A DNA stretch of 64,000 nucleotides from an uncultured Cyclobacteriaceae bacterium (GTDB taxonomy: Bacteria; Bacteroidota; Bacteroidia; Cytophagales; Cyclobacteriaceae): assembly GCA_937958005.1 (NCBI GenBank), contig CALGOB010000166.1, positions 1 through 64,000 on the forward strand, read 5' to 3'. This document shows, one piece after another, positions 55,601-63,899 of this stretch (positions within the stretch are counted from its first letter, which is position 1; every line of letters begins with the position of its first letter). The position numbers and the translations under genes were made by a program. Under the pieces are notes generated by a model, which was not told where the DNA came from, did no database searches, and worked only from the letters and a program-made list of their open reading frames with translations.

Positions 55601-57552
55601 TCCCAATTGATAATGGAATAGTAATGTTTTAGGTCATTATCATCTTGATTTTTAATGTAACTCAGTCCTACAAAAGTTGAACCTGCAGCTAACATACCTT
55701 TTTCGTACATTTCATCCCAATCAACATCTACATCTGTTTGGGGGAGGATCAGGTCATGGGTTGGACTTTCTTGCCAGTTTTTGGACTCATCCTGATAATA
55801 TAATATCAAACGCGCTTCATCTTCACCCGTGTTACGATACCACATGACGAAGTAATTGTTTTTAGCAACTAGGTTGAAATGCTTTGCATAGACTTGGTTC
55901 TCATGATTAAACTTGAAAGGATTAGTAGGTTCATTACGAGTTTCAATCCACGCTTTTGTCACGGGATCCCAATGGCAAGCATCTAAACGAATTTCCTTCT
56001 TGTCATCACTATCAGTATGTTGCTCTGCAAACACAACAAAATCCTGCCCCAATGCGATACTGATGTCAATGTTGTGGTTATTGGTGTTTACATTGGTTTC
56101 TAGCCATTGTCCTTTTTTATAAGGATCTTTATGATACAAATAAATTGGATGATTGTTTATATTGTATACCTTAAATGTAACAGCGAAATATTCCCCACTT
56201 ACTAGTATCTCAAAATGTTCCCGCCTGTCTACTTCTGAAAAACTAAATGATTGCTTAATCCATTCTCCATCCCATGTATATATTTGGAGTTTGACTTCAC
56301 GATCTTTCCACCATGCAACTACTGTATAATCTACTCCATTCCAGACTTTAGGTCTTCCATAATGATCTGGTGCAGTGATGGTTTCATGTAAATAATCAGA
56401 ATTGACTTGTATAGAATCATAGGTATATGTAGCTAGTGCACCATTAGGGTATAAGACATCTTTTAATGCCCCTGGGTTAGCTGTTTCTGCTCCATTGTAA
56501 ACAAGCTTCACACTAGGCATGGCAATATTCTCATCGCTATATTTAGTCATTGAACTTAAATAACGCTTGTTAAAATTAGGATCGGAAGCATCCACCAAAT
56601 TAGTAATCTGATAATCTAATTGTACTTTTGATAAGAGTTCAGCATCTGGTGCGATGTTCTCCTTAATCTCAATGGATTGCAAGTATTTAGTTTCATAGTC
56701 AAATTGATAGGCGTTACCATCGTTATTGTTAGGCAGAGCCTCAGGAAGCTGAATTTCTGCTGAAGTTTTATTGGCATAATTCAAACTTATAAAACGCTCG
56801 TTTACATCTAAAATACCAGAAAGACGAGAAGCACGAGTGTATCTTTGCGTGGTTGAGCCGATAGCTAATTCATCATTTTCATAATAATAACGCACTTGTT
56901 CACCCCATAAGTTTTCAACTATACTTAGGTTCCATTGTTTGACAAACATTTTAGTATTGTCTGAAGCACTCGTACTACTTCCAACCCAGTTTCCCCAAGC
57001 TACACCGAACCCGCAACTCCCATTACTACAGCCTGTAACTTGATCGTTATTTTTTATCAGGTTCCCTCCAAATCGATAAACTATTCCTGTGTCATTAGTT
57101 ACTTTCCATTCTTCGGTATCACTGAGGTATGAAATTTTAGTGAAATTGAAATCTCTTACTTGATAAGTACGCTCCCCTCCTTCATTGCCAATATATACTA
57201 GCTGATGAGTTTGTCCCTCAAGTATTAAATAAAATGTACTATCAGAATGTGAGCTGGTTTCTTTAAAATCACCAATGATTTTAGAAGTCATCAAATTCCA
57301 ACCAATGCCTAAGACATCTGTAGGGTAGTCTAAATTCCACGTGTTAACTTGATTTTTGACATTGCTACTATACATTGCTGATACGGTGACACTTAATCCT
57401 CCTCGACCAGGCAAAGATGCCAGTGTCAATGGTAGGTTAACTTCGCCTCTATAGAGATTTAGGCTGTTGTTTACGTCACCTATTTCCCCCAAATCAAATT
57501 GTCCAGCTTTAATTTTTGGTTGTGAGGAGTTTTCTGAATTACCCATAATCAT
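49678..57552 (-). CDS. Giant RHS/YD-repeat protein
   Basis: About 2,624 residues from the ATG at 57552 (MIMGNSENSSQ; the frame is open from a TTG at 57588). No signal peptide is evident. N-terminal SpvB/TcaC-like sugar-binding shell start (YRGEVNLPLTLASLPGRGGL), an FG-GAP/VCBS-like region (FLDLDNDGDLIPTIQGNY), two jelly-roll-like modules near residues 1240-1370 and 1440-1590, then many YD repeats (YDVQSRLIKKIQP, YDVMGRMTETGT, YNQLDQVVSIVD, YDAVGNLTELDN) and the RHS core (LKDHLSSVRLVL, RRMYDPEIGRFYSRDP, YLYAGNNPILFNDPTGEW). The C-terminal about 290 residues are Gly-rich and hydrophobic (GVVIGGALGIAGAGLIGAGA). This is the layout of a polymorphic toxin. No immunity gene is recognisable downstream. 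Confidence 0.92.
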   Translation of the reverse strand: MIMGNSENSSQPKIKAGQFDLGEIGDVNNSLNLYRGEVNLPLTLASLPGRGGLSVTVSAMYSSNVKNQVNTWNLDYPTDVLGIGWNLMTSKIIGDFKETSSHSDSTFYLILEGQTHQLVYIGNEGGERTYQVRDFNFTKISYLSDTEEWKVTNDTGIVYRFGGNLIKNNDQVTGCSNGSCGFGVAWGNWVGSSTSASDNTKMFVKQWNLSIVENLWGEQVRYYYENDELAIGSTTQRYTRASRLSGILDVNERFISLNYANKTSAEIQLPEALPNNNDGNAYQFDYETKYLQSIEIKENIAPDAELLSKVQLDYQITNLVDASDPNFNKRYLSSMTKYSDENIAMPSVKLVYNGAETANPGALKDVLYPNGALATYTYDSIQVNSDYLHETITAPDHYGRPKVWNGVDYTVVAWWKDREVKLQIYTWDGEWIKQSFSFSEVDRREHFEILVSGEYFAVTFKVYNINNHPIYLYHKDPYKKGQWLETNVNTNNHNIDISIALGQDFVVFAEQHTDSDDKKEIRLDACHWDPVTKAWIETRNEPTNPFKFNHENQVYAKHFNLVAKNNYFVMWYRNTGEDEARLILYYQDESKNWQESPTHDLILPQTDVDVDWDEMYEKGMLAAGSTFVGLSYIKNQDDNDLKHYYSIINWDADYKMRITVNNEHVTVAAAMGYQMPFINGAMFAIANKLYRYNGVEWKTTETNSSADTIYFTAYGSDLAIVGVPHNNDEYRYYGYDYSPYNTGNAVWETGGHFLDLDNDGDLIPTIQGNYATIGKRIYYRGSDGTWRNLGSNNELHSDVIDVDNFAPTYLIGSESDDDARIYYLANGQLRPDSQYFFQNKNIIPGVESIVTYANGELEDANSLTLYRFSSEGTFGQAPQIPYVAQLTVHNRQETVKTYYDFNIADLTVNPYTQINRFAKVKVSFGDDNNPQRDGFTIYQFFDGKFPDDSNSEYPTESEFNNVIEYYSLFEGQLYQKSDFDADNNLVRQIYNDYYAYNAVDRHAAYSKLMRSTQMRDGVTHVTEYLYNERGQLRSETVFNHDSLGDHIRVEKQKTYGWEDNDALLALNLLNIVIDERTLLYNVSNNDELTIKNITKRVYQNNWNNDGNNKDWALYQSYEWNGKGSGDDFSNNAALNGDENKNWLKTAEIRTYNSHGQAIEILDNTGMCTTMTYDQEHRFPIAKFKNAQQNEVLYYGFEPYESQGSWQLNKGAMLQSKCLTGTQSLRLVDTGELRGYLNGIDPSKTYILGCWIKTAADFSSGIQAQLNYGLIGLEDMNIPIESTNGKWEYQTVPVEFNGTDSNTNYDLQIIIFNNTNNEILVDNVSFYPADSGFNADIFEEKFYLKTASFGLGGKISHSFYNHLQAPVLNTDFDNEIRDTVANFKWRNISDEFDESLCNYETSVRVNGNSNLTTFKDDRWQQQWSVNNANYKINNQNLTVPTNTSFANAISLLDNLEESTFVFRFQLTQNIYENPVQIDDYLQINFGSYAVQWQDNYWKIRKNNVELSGYNSRYLNRISQDCMLIVNKNSVIFIGDGEMLIQYATEESDQILPSPKQTFSITTPDEISLQYLAIGYAPITGVNYQDCSENSLQQQILDNHECIVSENLYHRTGQATIKTKPIKYESLFAFQSNLITGFNENGSINGTINTEYPEDEGYPFTRIRYENSPIARIIETGAPGRMLAIQEDVNIEDRHTTQITFGINSPNSSVANFFPDLPADAYYYNIVRDQNGVKKAQLIDRFQNVIASCEGMMSNEFGAENTMVSRNVYDVQSRLIKKIQPNAYQNGNRPSPNTTDWSDTKVYDFFGRITSLDNPDINDPIELAYTQTGKMRFKREASINTYYIYDVMGRMTETGTTITDWSELTANANNPNYEIAQRQVLTEYNYFDNFSGEQWEVGLLQEVKHSDTKFSSFQYDIHGRTTNVLEVIDDLNSNFEYSYNQLDQVVSIVDANNRNLYKAQYYYNTLGQLAHAELTTNGKTSGVAFDYNLIGSIDQRTLYQLNDQGEQVSEVMESLSYDAVGNLTELDNNFFNERLFYNDVNGNETGRYAGRIARIQTNFKQSINDSNFIKEFSYDFEYDNLGNITAADMWSNSIQQPTYSLGKPASTYDSNGNCTSTQQANGLVNCSYNARNNQLDLVSLGASNEAYNYDVSGNVYNSPNLALDWNAVTNLLDSVSKHDNSTVFFAYNSNNQRIKKTYGNETTHYGLGLNDKVLFRTELVNETVQTTKYYLHTPMGVEIISMPMKGGATNANPFYYVLKDHLSSVRLVLKPDNNGAEVTAGYNYLTFGGAMGSIYGDASVCDFRYTGQEYDSEIDLYNFKRRMYDPEIGRFYSRDPKAQFFSPYLYAGNNPILFNDPTGEWSWNAFGGALIGAAEIGLGIALIGVSTIFDSTVAGVVIGGALGIAGAGLIGAGAAGLFYSISHGSHDDFSWKEWGLESLVGGAVGVTVALIGPVIGVLGSGLELLGGGLGALSFSESSEGLYYLAKGVFNAGKALKNTYMLRTIRFAGSATLFTLQTLSNSKIEGYDMTGKDWAFTIVSSITLAGIGEIAAGMLCKPTSEVNGYEAISGSATRTTVKQIAIQSTKELGVRATVYLSNRALDGILRLWWNADVTDDNSTYEGNDHNI

Positions 57553-57901
57553 GAAATTTAATATTCTATTTGATTTAACACGTCTCAACTAAAAAAACCC
57601 AACTTTACTTTACCCGATTAAATTTTCTCAACAAAGAAGTTAAAACGTTATTCACCAACGAGTATAGTTCATAGCGTTATTGGAAACTAAGTAAATGTAT
57701 GGATGGGCTCTTTGAGTAAGTGAGTGATAGGATTTCATGTGTAAATAGAAATACCGGTCTCTGAAAAATATATCACGATGCGTATAGATGGGTGTATTTT
57801 TGGGCTGTTGAGACAACCTTCCGTTAATCAATACTAAAGGTTTTTTATTCAGTTTTAAATTTAGTTGGATGACCAGCAAAATAGTTTCATTCATTATAAA
57901 A

Positions 57902-57987
57902 ATGAACCAACCCCGACCCAAGGGTACGGGGTATCTATGGGCAATAATTTAATGATCGAGAGTCGGGGAATTAATATCCCTTAGGGA
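57902..57987 (+). repeat. Dispersed hairpin element, 86-bp copy upstream of the RHS gene
   Basis: A core copy without GC box. Hairpin 2 has lost ACTCAA, leaving GATCGAGAGTCGGGG. Hairpins 1 and 3 are intact. Together with the copy at 49516-49623 it flanks the RHS gene in direct orientation. Confidence 0.92.
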
Positions 57988-58071
57988 TTTAAATAGATGA
58001 ATAAAGATTATCACGGTTGATTTTGTATACCCAAAATATCTGATCAACATCTCTAGTTTAAGTGATCTCTG

Positions 58072-58515
58072 GAGACACAGATCAAGGCGATATTTGTAAA
58101 TAAAAAGCAATAATAAATAACCCCCAACCCTTTCGTGAGCGTCGAAGCTTCTTTACGGAGGCGCTGAGTCGATCATTATCCTGAATAATTTGGAGTGCCC
58201 GACCAAGGTGATAATTATTAGAAAAGCTAAATAGTTGACCCTAAACGTAATTAATTCTGTGGAGTAAAATTGACATTCCTCAAATTTGGACTATGTCAAT
58301 TTTTAAGTTTTTCATCATAAAACTTAGTAAATCAATTGTATCAATTTAGGTTTAGAAGAGCGTATTAAATTTTGCAGGTGATTTTTTATTGAAGAAGGTA
58401 GGGTCGCCGAGGCAAAAAATGAAGCCCTAGCAACACTAGAGGAAGGCTTTTTAACGCACTGCAATGAAAAATTAATAAGAAGATAAACGGTGTTTTATAT
58501 CTAAATTGGTATTAC
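58072..58515 (+). repeat. Degenerate repeat, copy B
   Basis: GACACAGATCAAGGCG (58074 onward) and, further right, GGCAAAAAATGAAGCCCTAG ... AAGGCTTTTTAACG ... AAATTGGTATTA match copy A at 31968-32220, with unrelated DNA between the two blocks. Confidence 0.6.
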
Positions 58516-58703
58516 TTACTACACAAAACCTTGGTTTGTCTTGAATAATTCCACCTAATCTATCATCAGACATCTTATCCAAAATGCAGGCAAGAATAAC
58601 CTCACCATTGTATTCATAGGCTTTGACATGACGCTAGTAGCAAGTTAGCTTCTTTTTGTTACTTTGCCCAAATATTGAAATGCAGGTAAAATTATTACTC
58701 ATG

Positions 58704-58733
58704 GATACCCCGTACCCTTGGCCAAGGTTGGTT
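58704..58733 (-). repeat. Inverted fragment of the hairpin element
   Basis: On the minus strand it reads AACCAACC-TTGG-CCAAGGGTACGGGGTATC, i.e. the first hairpin region of the dispersed element with its left arm altered. It is the only fragment clearly in minus orientation. Confidence 0.65.
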
Positions 58734-59099
58734 AACTTTCTGTGGCTCGTTAAAATGAAATTTTTACAAAAATTACTACCATCAGTAAAATAACAATTAA
58801 AAGTTAAGGTATGTGGGGTACATACAAAAAGCGGAAATGTAGCGTACCCCACCCCTTTTTACACATAGGCTTCATGATAAACCTAGTTCTGTCATCTAGC
58901 GCAATCAGATTTAATCTTCTTTCTAGATTTCAATTTATTAACTCACTGCCAAGTAAATTATTGCAATGATCTGCTATAAAAAAATAATTATTTCAAGGTT
59001 AGTTATCATTTTTCAACTACCACTCATGTATTATCAATTTAGTCACGAGCTCGTCAGCAGTTTCTTTTCTATATTTAGTCTATAAACAGACGAATTCTT

Positions 59100-62000
59100 A
59101 TGAAGAAAATTCTATTGATATGCTTGCTGATAGGCATAAGTATCCATGGTTATGGCCAGCGAGGAAGGAAAAAAAGTACCAATAACAAATCTACTAGCAC
59201 TTTACAATATGACACCAGTATTTTTGGCGCACTCAAGTGGCGGTCTATAGGCCCATTTAGAGGAGGAAGATCTTGTGCAGTAACTGGAATACCCGGCAAA
59301 CCAAATACCTACTTTATGGGTACAACAGGAGGGGGAATCTGGAAATCCATAGATGGTGGTCAATCTTGGAAAAATATATCGGATGGTTTCTTTGGTGGTT
59401 CCATTGGAGCTATTGCTACAGGAAACAAGAATACTAATATTTTATATGTAGGAACTGGCGAAAGTACGCTAAGAGGTAATGTTTCACCTGGTTATGGTGG
59501 AATTTACAAATCATATGATGGTGGGAAAACCTGGAAAGCGATGGGGTTACCAAATAGTAGGCACATTGGAAGAATTAGGGTTCATCCAGAGAACGATGAT
59601 ATAGTTTATGTAAGTGTCATTGGAAATATTTTTAAGAAAACTAGTGATAGAGGAGTATATAAAACTACTGATGGTGGAAAGTCATGGAACAAAGTACTTT
59701 ATGTTTCTGATGAGGCGGGAGCCATGGATTTAACTTTTGAACCTGGAAACCCTAATGTATTATATGCTTCTACTTGGAATGTCAATAGATCACCTTATGG
59801 ATTCAGTAGTGGTGGAGAAGGTTCTGATCTATGGAAAACGATTGATGGAGGAGAAAATTGGGCGAAAATATCTGGAAATAACGGGTTACCAGAAGGGCCA
59901 TTAGGGATTATTGGTGTAGCAGTTTCTCCAGTAGATCCACAAAGAATATGGGCTCAAATAGAAGCAAAAGAAGGCGGTCTATTTAGGTCAGATGATGCAG
60001 GGCAAACATGGACTAAGATCAACACAGATAGAAGTTTAAGACAAAGAGCATGGTATTATACCCGAGTATATGCTGATCCCGTAAATGTAGATAGAGTTTA
60101 CGTTCTCAACGTTAGGTTTTGGAGATCTGATGATGGTGGAAAAAATTTCAAATCCATCGCAACCCCTCATGGTGATCATCATGACCTTTGGATTGCTCCA
60201 GAAAACAACAAAAGGCTTATTGTAGGCGATGATGGAGGTGGGCAAGTAACTTTTGACGAAGGTGTTAATTGGAGTACCTATCAAAACCAACCTACTGCTC
60301 AATTTTATCGGGTAACAACAGATAATGCTTTCCCCTATAGAATATATGCGGCACAGCAAGATAATAGTACAATCAGAATTCCTCACCGTACAACAAGTGC
60401 TTTTATAGGAGATAGAGATTGGGAACCTACCGCAGGTGGAGAAAGTGCCCATATTGCAGTAGATCCTACTAATAACAACAAGGTCTATGGAGGAAGTTAC
60501 GGTGGTTATTTGACACAAGTAAACCATGAAAACGACCAATTAAGGGTTATAAATGTTTGGCCGGACAATCCTATGGGACATGGTGCTTCTGATTCAAAAT
60601 TTAGATTTCAGTGGAATTTTCCAATTTTCTTTTCACCTAATAACACTAAAAAACTCTATACAACCTCCAACTATGTCCATATGAGTACAGATGAAGGGCA
60701 GAGTTGGGAATTGATAAGCCCAGATTTAACAAGGGCTGAGCCAGAAAAACTAGGTCCTTCTGGAGGCCCTATTACTAAAGATAATACTGCAGTAGAATAT
60801 TATGCGACTATTTTTGCTGCCTGTGAATCACCTTATGAGGATGGGTTATTATGGACAGGTTCAGACGATGGCCTCCTTCATGTTTCCAAGGATGGGGGTA
60901 AAAACTGGGAGAATGTCACTCCTCCCAATGCACCTAAATACTTGATGTATAATAGTATTGATCCAGATCCTTTTACAAAAGGAGGGGCTTATGTAGCCGG
61001 AACATTGTATAAGGGAGGTGATTTCAAACCGTATTTATTTAAAACAGAAGATTATGGTAAAACCTGGAAAAAAATAACCAATGGAATTCCAAATGATCAC
61101 TTTACCCGCGTACTGAGGGCGGATCCTAAAAGAAAAGGTTTATTATATGCAGGTACAGAAGCTGGCATGTACATATCCTATGATGATGGTGCTTCATGGA
61201 GCAATTTTCAATTAAACCTCCCACAGGTACCGATAACAGACTTAACTATAAAAAATAACAATTTAATAGCTGCTACTCAAGGAAGAAGTATTTGGATTAT
61301 TGATGACTTGACTGTTCTTCACCAATTAGACAAGAACAGTGGAAAAACAGAATCCACCCTTTTCAAACCTATGGATGCTTATCGTATTGGGAATGCTGGC
61401 AACAGAACATCCTTAAAAGCTGGCCAAAATCATCACAATGGTGTCATGATCTATTATCATCTTGCAAAAGAGCCTTCCAAAAAAGATACAATCTCTATTA
61501 AAATAACAGAAGCAGATGGTACTTTGGTGAAAGAATTTTCTAATGTAGACGAGAAAAATAAACTTACTTTAAAAAAGGGAAGTAATAGTTTCTTGTGGAA
61601 TTTAAGATATCCAGATGCGGAAAGTTTTGATGGCCTTATCATTTGGTCAGGAAGACTTACAGGACCAAAAGCTGCACCTGGAAAATATAACGCAATTTTA
61701 ACTGTAAATGGCAAAGAAAGTAAAGTAGACTTTAATGTTTTGAAAGACCCTCGATCCACTAGTTCTCTGCAAGAGATTAAAAATCAATTTGATTTCTTAA
61801 TTTCAGTAAGAGATAAGTTAACAGAAACTCATCAAACTATAAAAGCTATTAGAAATGTGAGGAAACAATTGAATACCTTTAAAAGCAGACTCAAGGACAT
61901 TGAAAATTCCGATGGTCTCACTACTCAGATTGATAGCTTAAACAGTAAAATGACTAGAGTGGAAGAGGCATTATATCAAACTAAAAATAGAAGTAATCAA

Positions 62001-62231
62001 GATCCTTTGAATTTCCCAGTAAGATTAAATGATAAATTAGCTGGACTGAATAGTGTTTCTGGACAAGGTGAATGGCAACCAACAGAACAATCATTAACTG
62101 TTAAGAAAGAATTGATTAAACAAATTGATCAACAACTGACTATTTGGAATTCATTAAAATCAAATGACATTCCAAAATTGAATAAAGTCATTAGAGAAAA
62201 ACAAATTGATTTCATTAATGTGAGTAATTAG
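59100..62231 (+). CDS. Secreted VPS10/BNR-repeat (sortilin-like beta-propeller) protein
   Basis: A 1,043-residue protein with a signal peptide ending GYGQ at about residue 19. Residues about 35-740 carry many Asp-box/BNR repeats (SIDGGQSWKNIS, SYDGGKTWKAMG, TTDGGKSWNKV, RSDDAGQTWTKIN, SKDGGKNWENV), forming one or two beta-propellers of the VPS10/sialidase-like type common in Bacteroidetes. A smaller beta domain follows (about residues 760-900), then a helical coiled-coil tail (about 905-1040). The WD40/YVTN-BNR family has no agreed reaction. No T9SS sorting domain is seen. Confidence 0.88.
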   Translation: MKKILLICLLIGISIHGYGQRGRKKSTNNKSTSTLQYDTSIFGALKWRSIGPFRGGRSCAVTGIPGKPNTYFMGTTGGGIWKSIDGGQSWKNISDGFFGGSIGAIATGNKNTNILYVGTGESTLRGNVSPGYGGIYKSYDGGKTWKAMGLPNSRHIGRIRVHPENDDIVYVSVIGNIFKKTSDRGVYKTTDGGKSWNKVLYVSDEAGAMDLTFEPGNPNVLYASTWNVNRSPYGFSSGGEGSDLWKTIDGGENWAKISGNNGLPEGPLGIIGVAVSPVDPQRIWAQIEAKEGGLFRSDDAGQTWTKINTDRSLRQRAWYYTRVYADPVNVDRVYVLNVRFWRSDDGGKNFKSIATPHGDHHDLWIAPENNKRLIVGDDGGGQVTFDEGVNWSTYQNQPTAQFYRVTTDNAFPYRIYAAQQDNSTIRIPHRTTSAFIGDRDWEPTAGGESAHIAVDPTNNNKVYGGSYGGYLTQVNHENDQLRVINVWPDNPMGHGASDSKFRFQWNFPIFFSPNNTKKLYTTSNYVHMSTDEGQSWELISPDLTRAEPEKLGPSGGPITKDNTAVEYYATIFAACESPYEDGLLWTGSDDGLLHVSKDGGKNWENVTPPNAPKYLMYNSIDPDPFTKGGAYVAGTLYKGGDFKPYLFKTEDYGKTWKKITNGIPNDHFTRVLRADPKRKGLLYAGTEAGMYISYDDGASWSNFQLNLPQVPITDLTIKNNNLIAATQGRSIWIIDDLTVLHQLDKNSGKTESTLFKPMDAYRIGNAGNRTSLKAGQNHHNGVMIYYHLAKEPSKKDTISIKITEADGTLVKEFSNVDEKNKLTLKKGSNSFLWNLRYPDAESFDGLIIWSGRLTGPKAAPGKYNAILTVNGKESKVDFNVLKDPRSTSSLQEIKNQFDFLISVRDKLTETHQTIKAIRNVRKQLNTFKSRLKDIENSDGLTTQIDSLNSKMTRVEEALYQTKNRSNQDPLNFPVRLNDKLAGLNSVSGQGEWQPTEQSLTVKKELIKQIDQQLTIWNSLKSNDIPKLNKVIREKQIDFINVSN

Positions 62232-62246
62232 GAATTAGATTACTAA

Positions 62247-62337
62247 TGAACCAACCCCGACCCAAGGGTACGGGGTATCTATGGGCAATAATTTAATGAT
62301 CGACTCAAGAGTCGGGGAATTAATATCCCTTAGGGAT
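62247..62337 (+). repeat. Dispersed hairpin element, 91-bp copy after the BNR gene
   Basis: A core copy without GC box, apparently with all three hairpins intact. It lies between the BNR gene stop and its terminator, so it is part of that transcript's 3' end. Confidence 0.93.
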
Positions 62338-62343
62338 TAAACT

Positions 62344-62375
62344 AAAAAGGCATCATATTTATGTGATGCCTTTTT
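62344..62375. terminator. Bidirectional terminator
   Basis: AAAAAGGCATCA (62344-62355) and TGATGCCTTTTT (62364-62375) form a 12-bp stem with an 8-nt loop, T-rich on both sides, between convergent genes. Confidence 0.9.
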
Positions 62376-62400
62376 AGTTTTCAAAACATTGTCAAATACA

Positions 62401-63027
62401 TTAATACCTAGTCAAGTAAATCATAGCATCTTTATAATCAGAAATTCTTTCTTCATAGGTAAACAAAGGTGTATTGTCATCTCTCTCTCTACTTGTAAAT
62501 ACAATTTCTTTCCCATTCTTCGACCATGTCATTTGATAATTTTTCAGGTCAGCATTTAATCTAACTTGGCCTTCATTACTAATTAATATATTTCTTGCTT
62601 TAACAATAGAGGTGGCAACAGAATCAAGAGCCCTAATTTTACATGATCCATATTTTCGAATCAATTCATTAGAAATATCTGTTTCAAGCCTATATTTAAC
62701 ACGAGCCAATTGACTATCAAAATAAGCCAGCAATAAGTCGAAACCTTTATGTGTCCCATTATTTACTGAATCAATATGATTATGAAAGTAATGCGCCCTT
62801 CCTTTAAAAAAGGTGCCAAAATACTTGAACCTACTCAAGTTAGTTTCATTAATACTATCGCCGATCGTATAAACAGCTTTTTTAATTTCCCTATTAATAA
62901 GTGTACTATGATCTGTCCTATCTGCATTCATCACCCCTGCTTTACTTCCTTCTTCTGATTGTATTGCATCTTTACAAGCCGACATTAAATAAAGTAAAAC
63001 AAAGGCACTAGTGATTAGTTGTCTCAT
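62401..63027 (-). CDS. Lipoprotein of unknown function
   Basis: A 208-residue lipoprotein (LYLMSACKDA, lipobox Cys at about residue 18). The mature part is alpha-rich and charged (KAVYTIGDSINETNLSRF, LARVKYRLETDISNELIRKY) and ends with a beta-like segment (FTSRERDDNTPLFTYEER). I recognise no family. It may be co-transcribed with nothing; the upstream small gene starts 84 bp away on the same strand. Confidence 0.65.
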   Translation of the reverse strand: MRQLITSAFVLLYLMSACKDAIQSEEGSKAGVMNADRTDHSTLINREIKKAVYTIGDSINETNLSRFKYFGTFFKGRAHYFHNHIDSVNNGTHKGFDLLLAYFDSQLARVKYRLETDISNELIRKYGSCKIRALDSVATSIVKARNILISNEGQVRLNADLKNYQMTWSKNGKEIVFTSRERDDNTPLFTYEERISDYKDAMIYLTRY

Positions 63028-63110
63028 TTGGTTAGGTTTTTATTGGAATTTTACAGCAAAAATCATTCCATTAGACACTTAAAAACATGTTGTTTTATAT
63101 TATCACTTAC

Positions 63111-63356
63111 TCATACATAATCTGCAATCAACTCATGAAAATCCGATGACATCTCCTCAAATCGCCTTTCAATATTCGATAAAAATTTTTTATTCTTTAA
63201 AATTTCAGGCAAATCTGTTCCTGGCAGTAAATCCAGTTCGTTTACCTTATAGGTTTGTTCAAAAAAACCTTGTTCAAATTTGATCAAGTATTTACCATTC
63301 CAAGAAAAGATTGAAATGTTATAAGCGTCTCCAGGTATTTCTTTTACAACTCTCAT
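63111..63356 (-). CDS. Small hypothetical protein (81 aa)
   Basis: MRVVKEIPGDAYNISIFSWN ... ends EMSSDFHELIADYV. A short beta-rich N-terminal half and a helical C-terminal half, without signal or membrane segment. No family is recognised, though the style is that of conserved small Bacteroidetes proteins. It is 38 bp downstream of the OsmC gene stop on the same strand, so they may share a transcript. Confidence 0.6.
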   Translation of the reverse strand: MRVVKEIPGDAYNISIFSWNGKYLIKFEQGFFEQTYKVNELDLLPGTDLPEILKNKKFLSNIERRFEEMSSDFHELIADYV

Positions 63357-63394
63357 GATGACAAATAATAAGAATATTTTTTACTCAATTGTAA

Positions 63395-63805
63395 CTAAGC
63401 TATTTTAACTTCACCACTGTGAGTCAATTTCATTCCTCCATCTAGTGAAGCTGCTACTGAACAATATTTCTCCACAGCCAAATCAATTACTTTTTCTAGC
63501 TCTTCCTTAGATGTATCAGGTGATGTTAATATATACTTGATATGTATGTCTGTAAATTTCCTTGGATGTTCATCTCTTCTCATTCCTTCAATTTCTGCTT
63601 GCAAGTCAATAAATTCTTTCCGCTTTTTCTTAATCATAGAAACAATATCTACTGCTGCACAGGCTGCAACTCCAGAAAGCAACAATTGAGTTGGAGACTG
63701 AAACTCTTTGTCTTCTGGGTCTTTCATATCAATCTTGATTGAGTTACCCGTCTCATTAATGGTTTCGTAAACCTTATCCTCGTGATACTTTAAAGTAAGT
63801 TTCAT
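63395..63805 (-). CDS. OsmC/Ohr family protein
   Basis: A 136-residue peroxiredoxin-like protein of the OsmC family. The two redox Cys are in GVAACAAVDIVSM (near residue 49) and KYCSVAASLDGG (near residue 115), the spacing usual for thiol-dependent hydroperoxide reduction. PTQLLLSGVAAC and the DIHIKYILTSPDTSKEELEK strand fit the family. Cytosolic. It is the first gene of the short minus-strand group. Confidence 0.92.
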   Translation of the reverse strand: MKLTLKYHEDKVYETINETGNSIKIDMKDPEDKEFQSPTQLLLSGVAACAAVDIVSMIKKKRKEFIDLQAEIEGMRRDEHPRKFTDIHIKYILTSPDTSKEELEKVIDLAVEKYCSVAASLDGGMKLTHSGEVKIA

Positions 63806-63899
63806 TTATATCTAATTCTAAGTTATAAACGGCAATTTAAACTAATAATACCAAGCAGTAAAATAGATTCTCACTGTGTGTCCTCTATATTTCAAAAGA

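Larger units (their letters stand above)
57988..59099. other. Gene-free region of decayed repeats
   Basis: 1.1 kb with no convincing gene. It contains the degenerate repeat copy B (58072-58515), an inverted diverged piece near 58150-58205 (GCGCTGAGTCGATCATTATCC) like part of the hairpin element, and an inverted fragment of hairpin 1 at 58704-58733. The rest (58740-59099) is AT-rich with no clear promoter for the BNR gene. Confidence 0.55.

Noticed and set aside
57652-57921. 89-residue minus-strand frame upstream of the RHS gene
   Set aside because: Its first codons come from the repeat element. The rest has odd composition without signal, domain or clear promoter. It may be a relic but is not supportable as a gene.
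58634-58852. 72-residue minus-strand frame
   Set aside because: It spans a fragment of the hairpin element and decayed repeat DNA, with no protein-like features.
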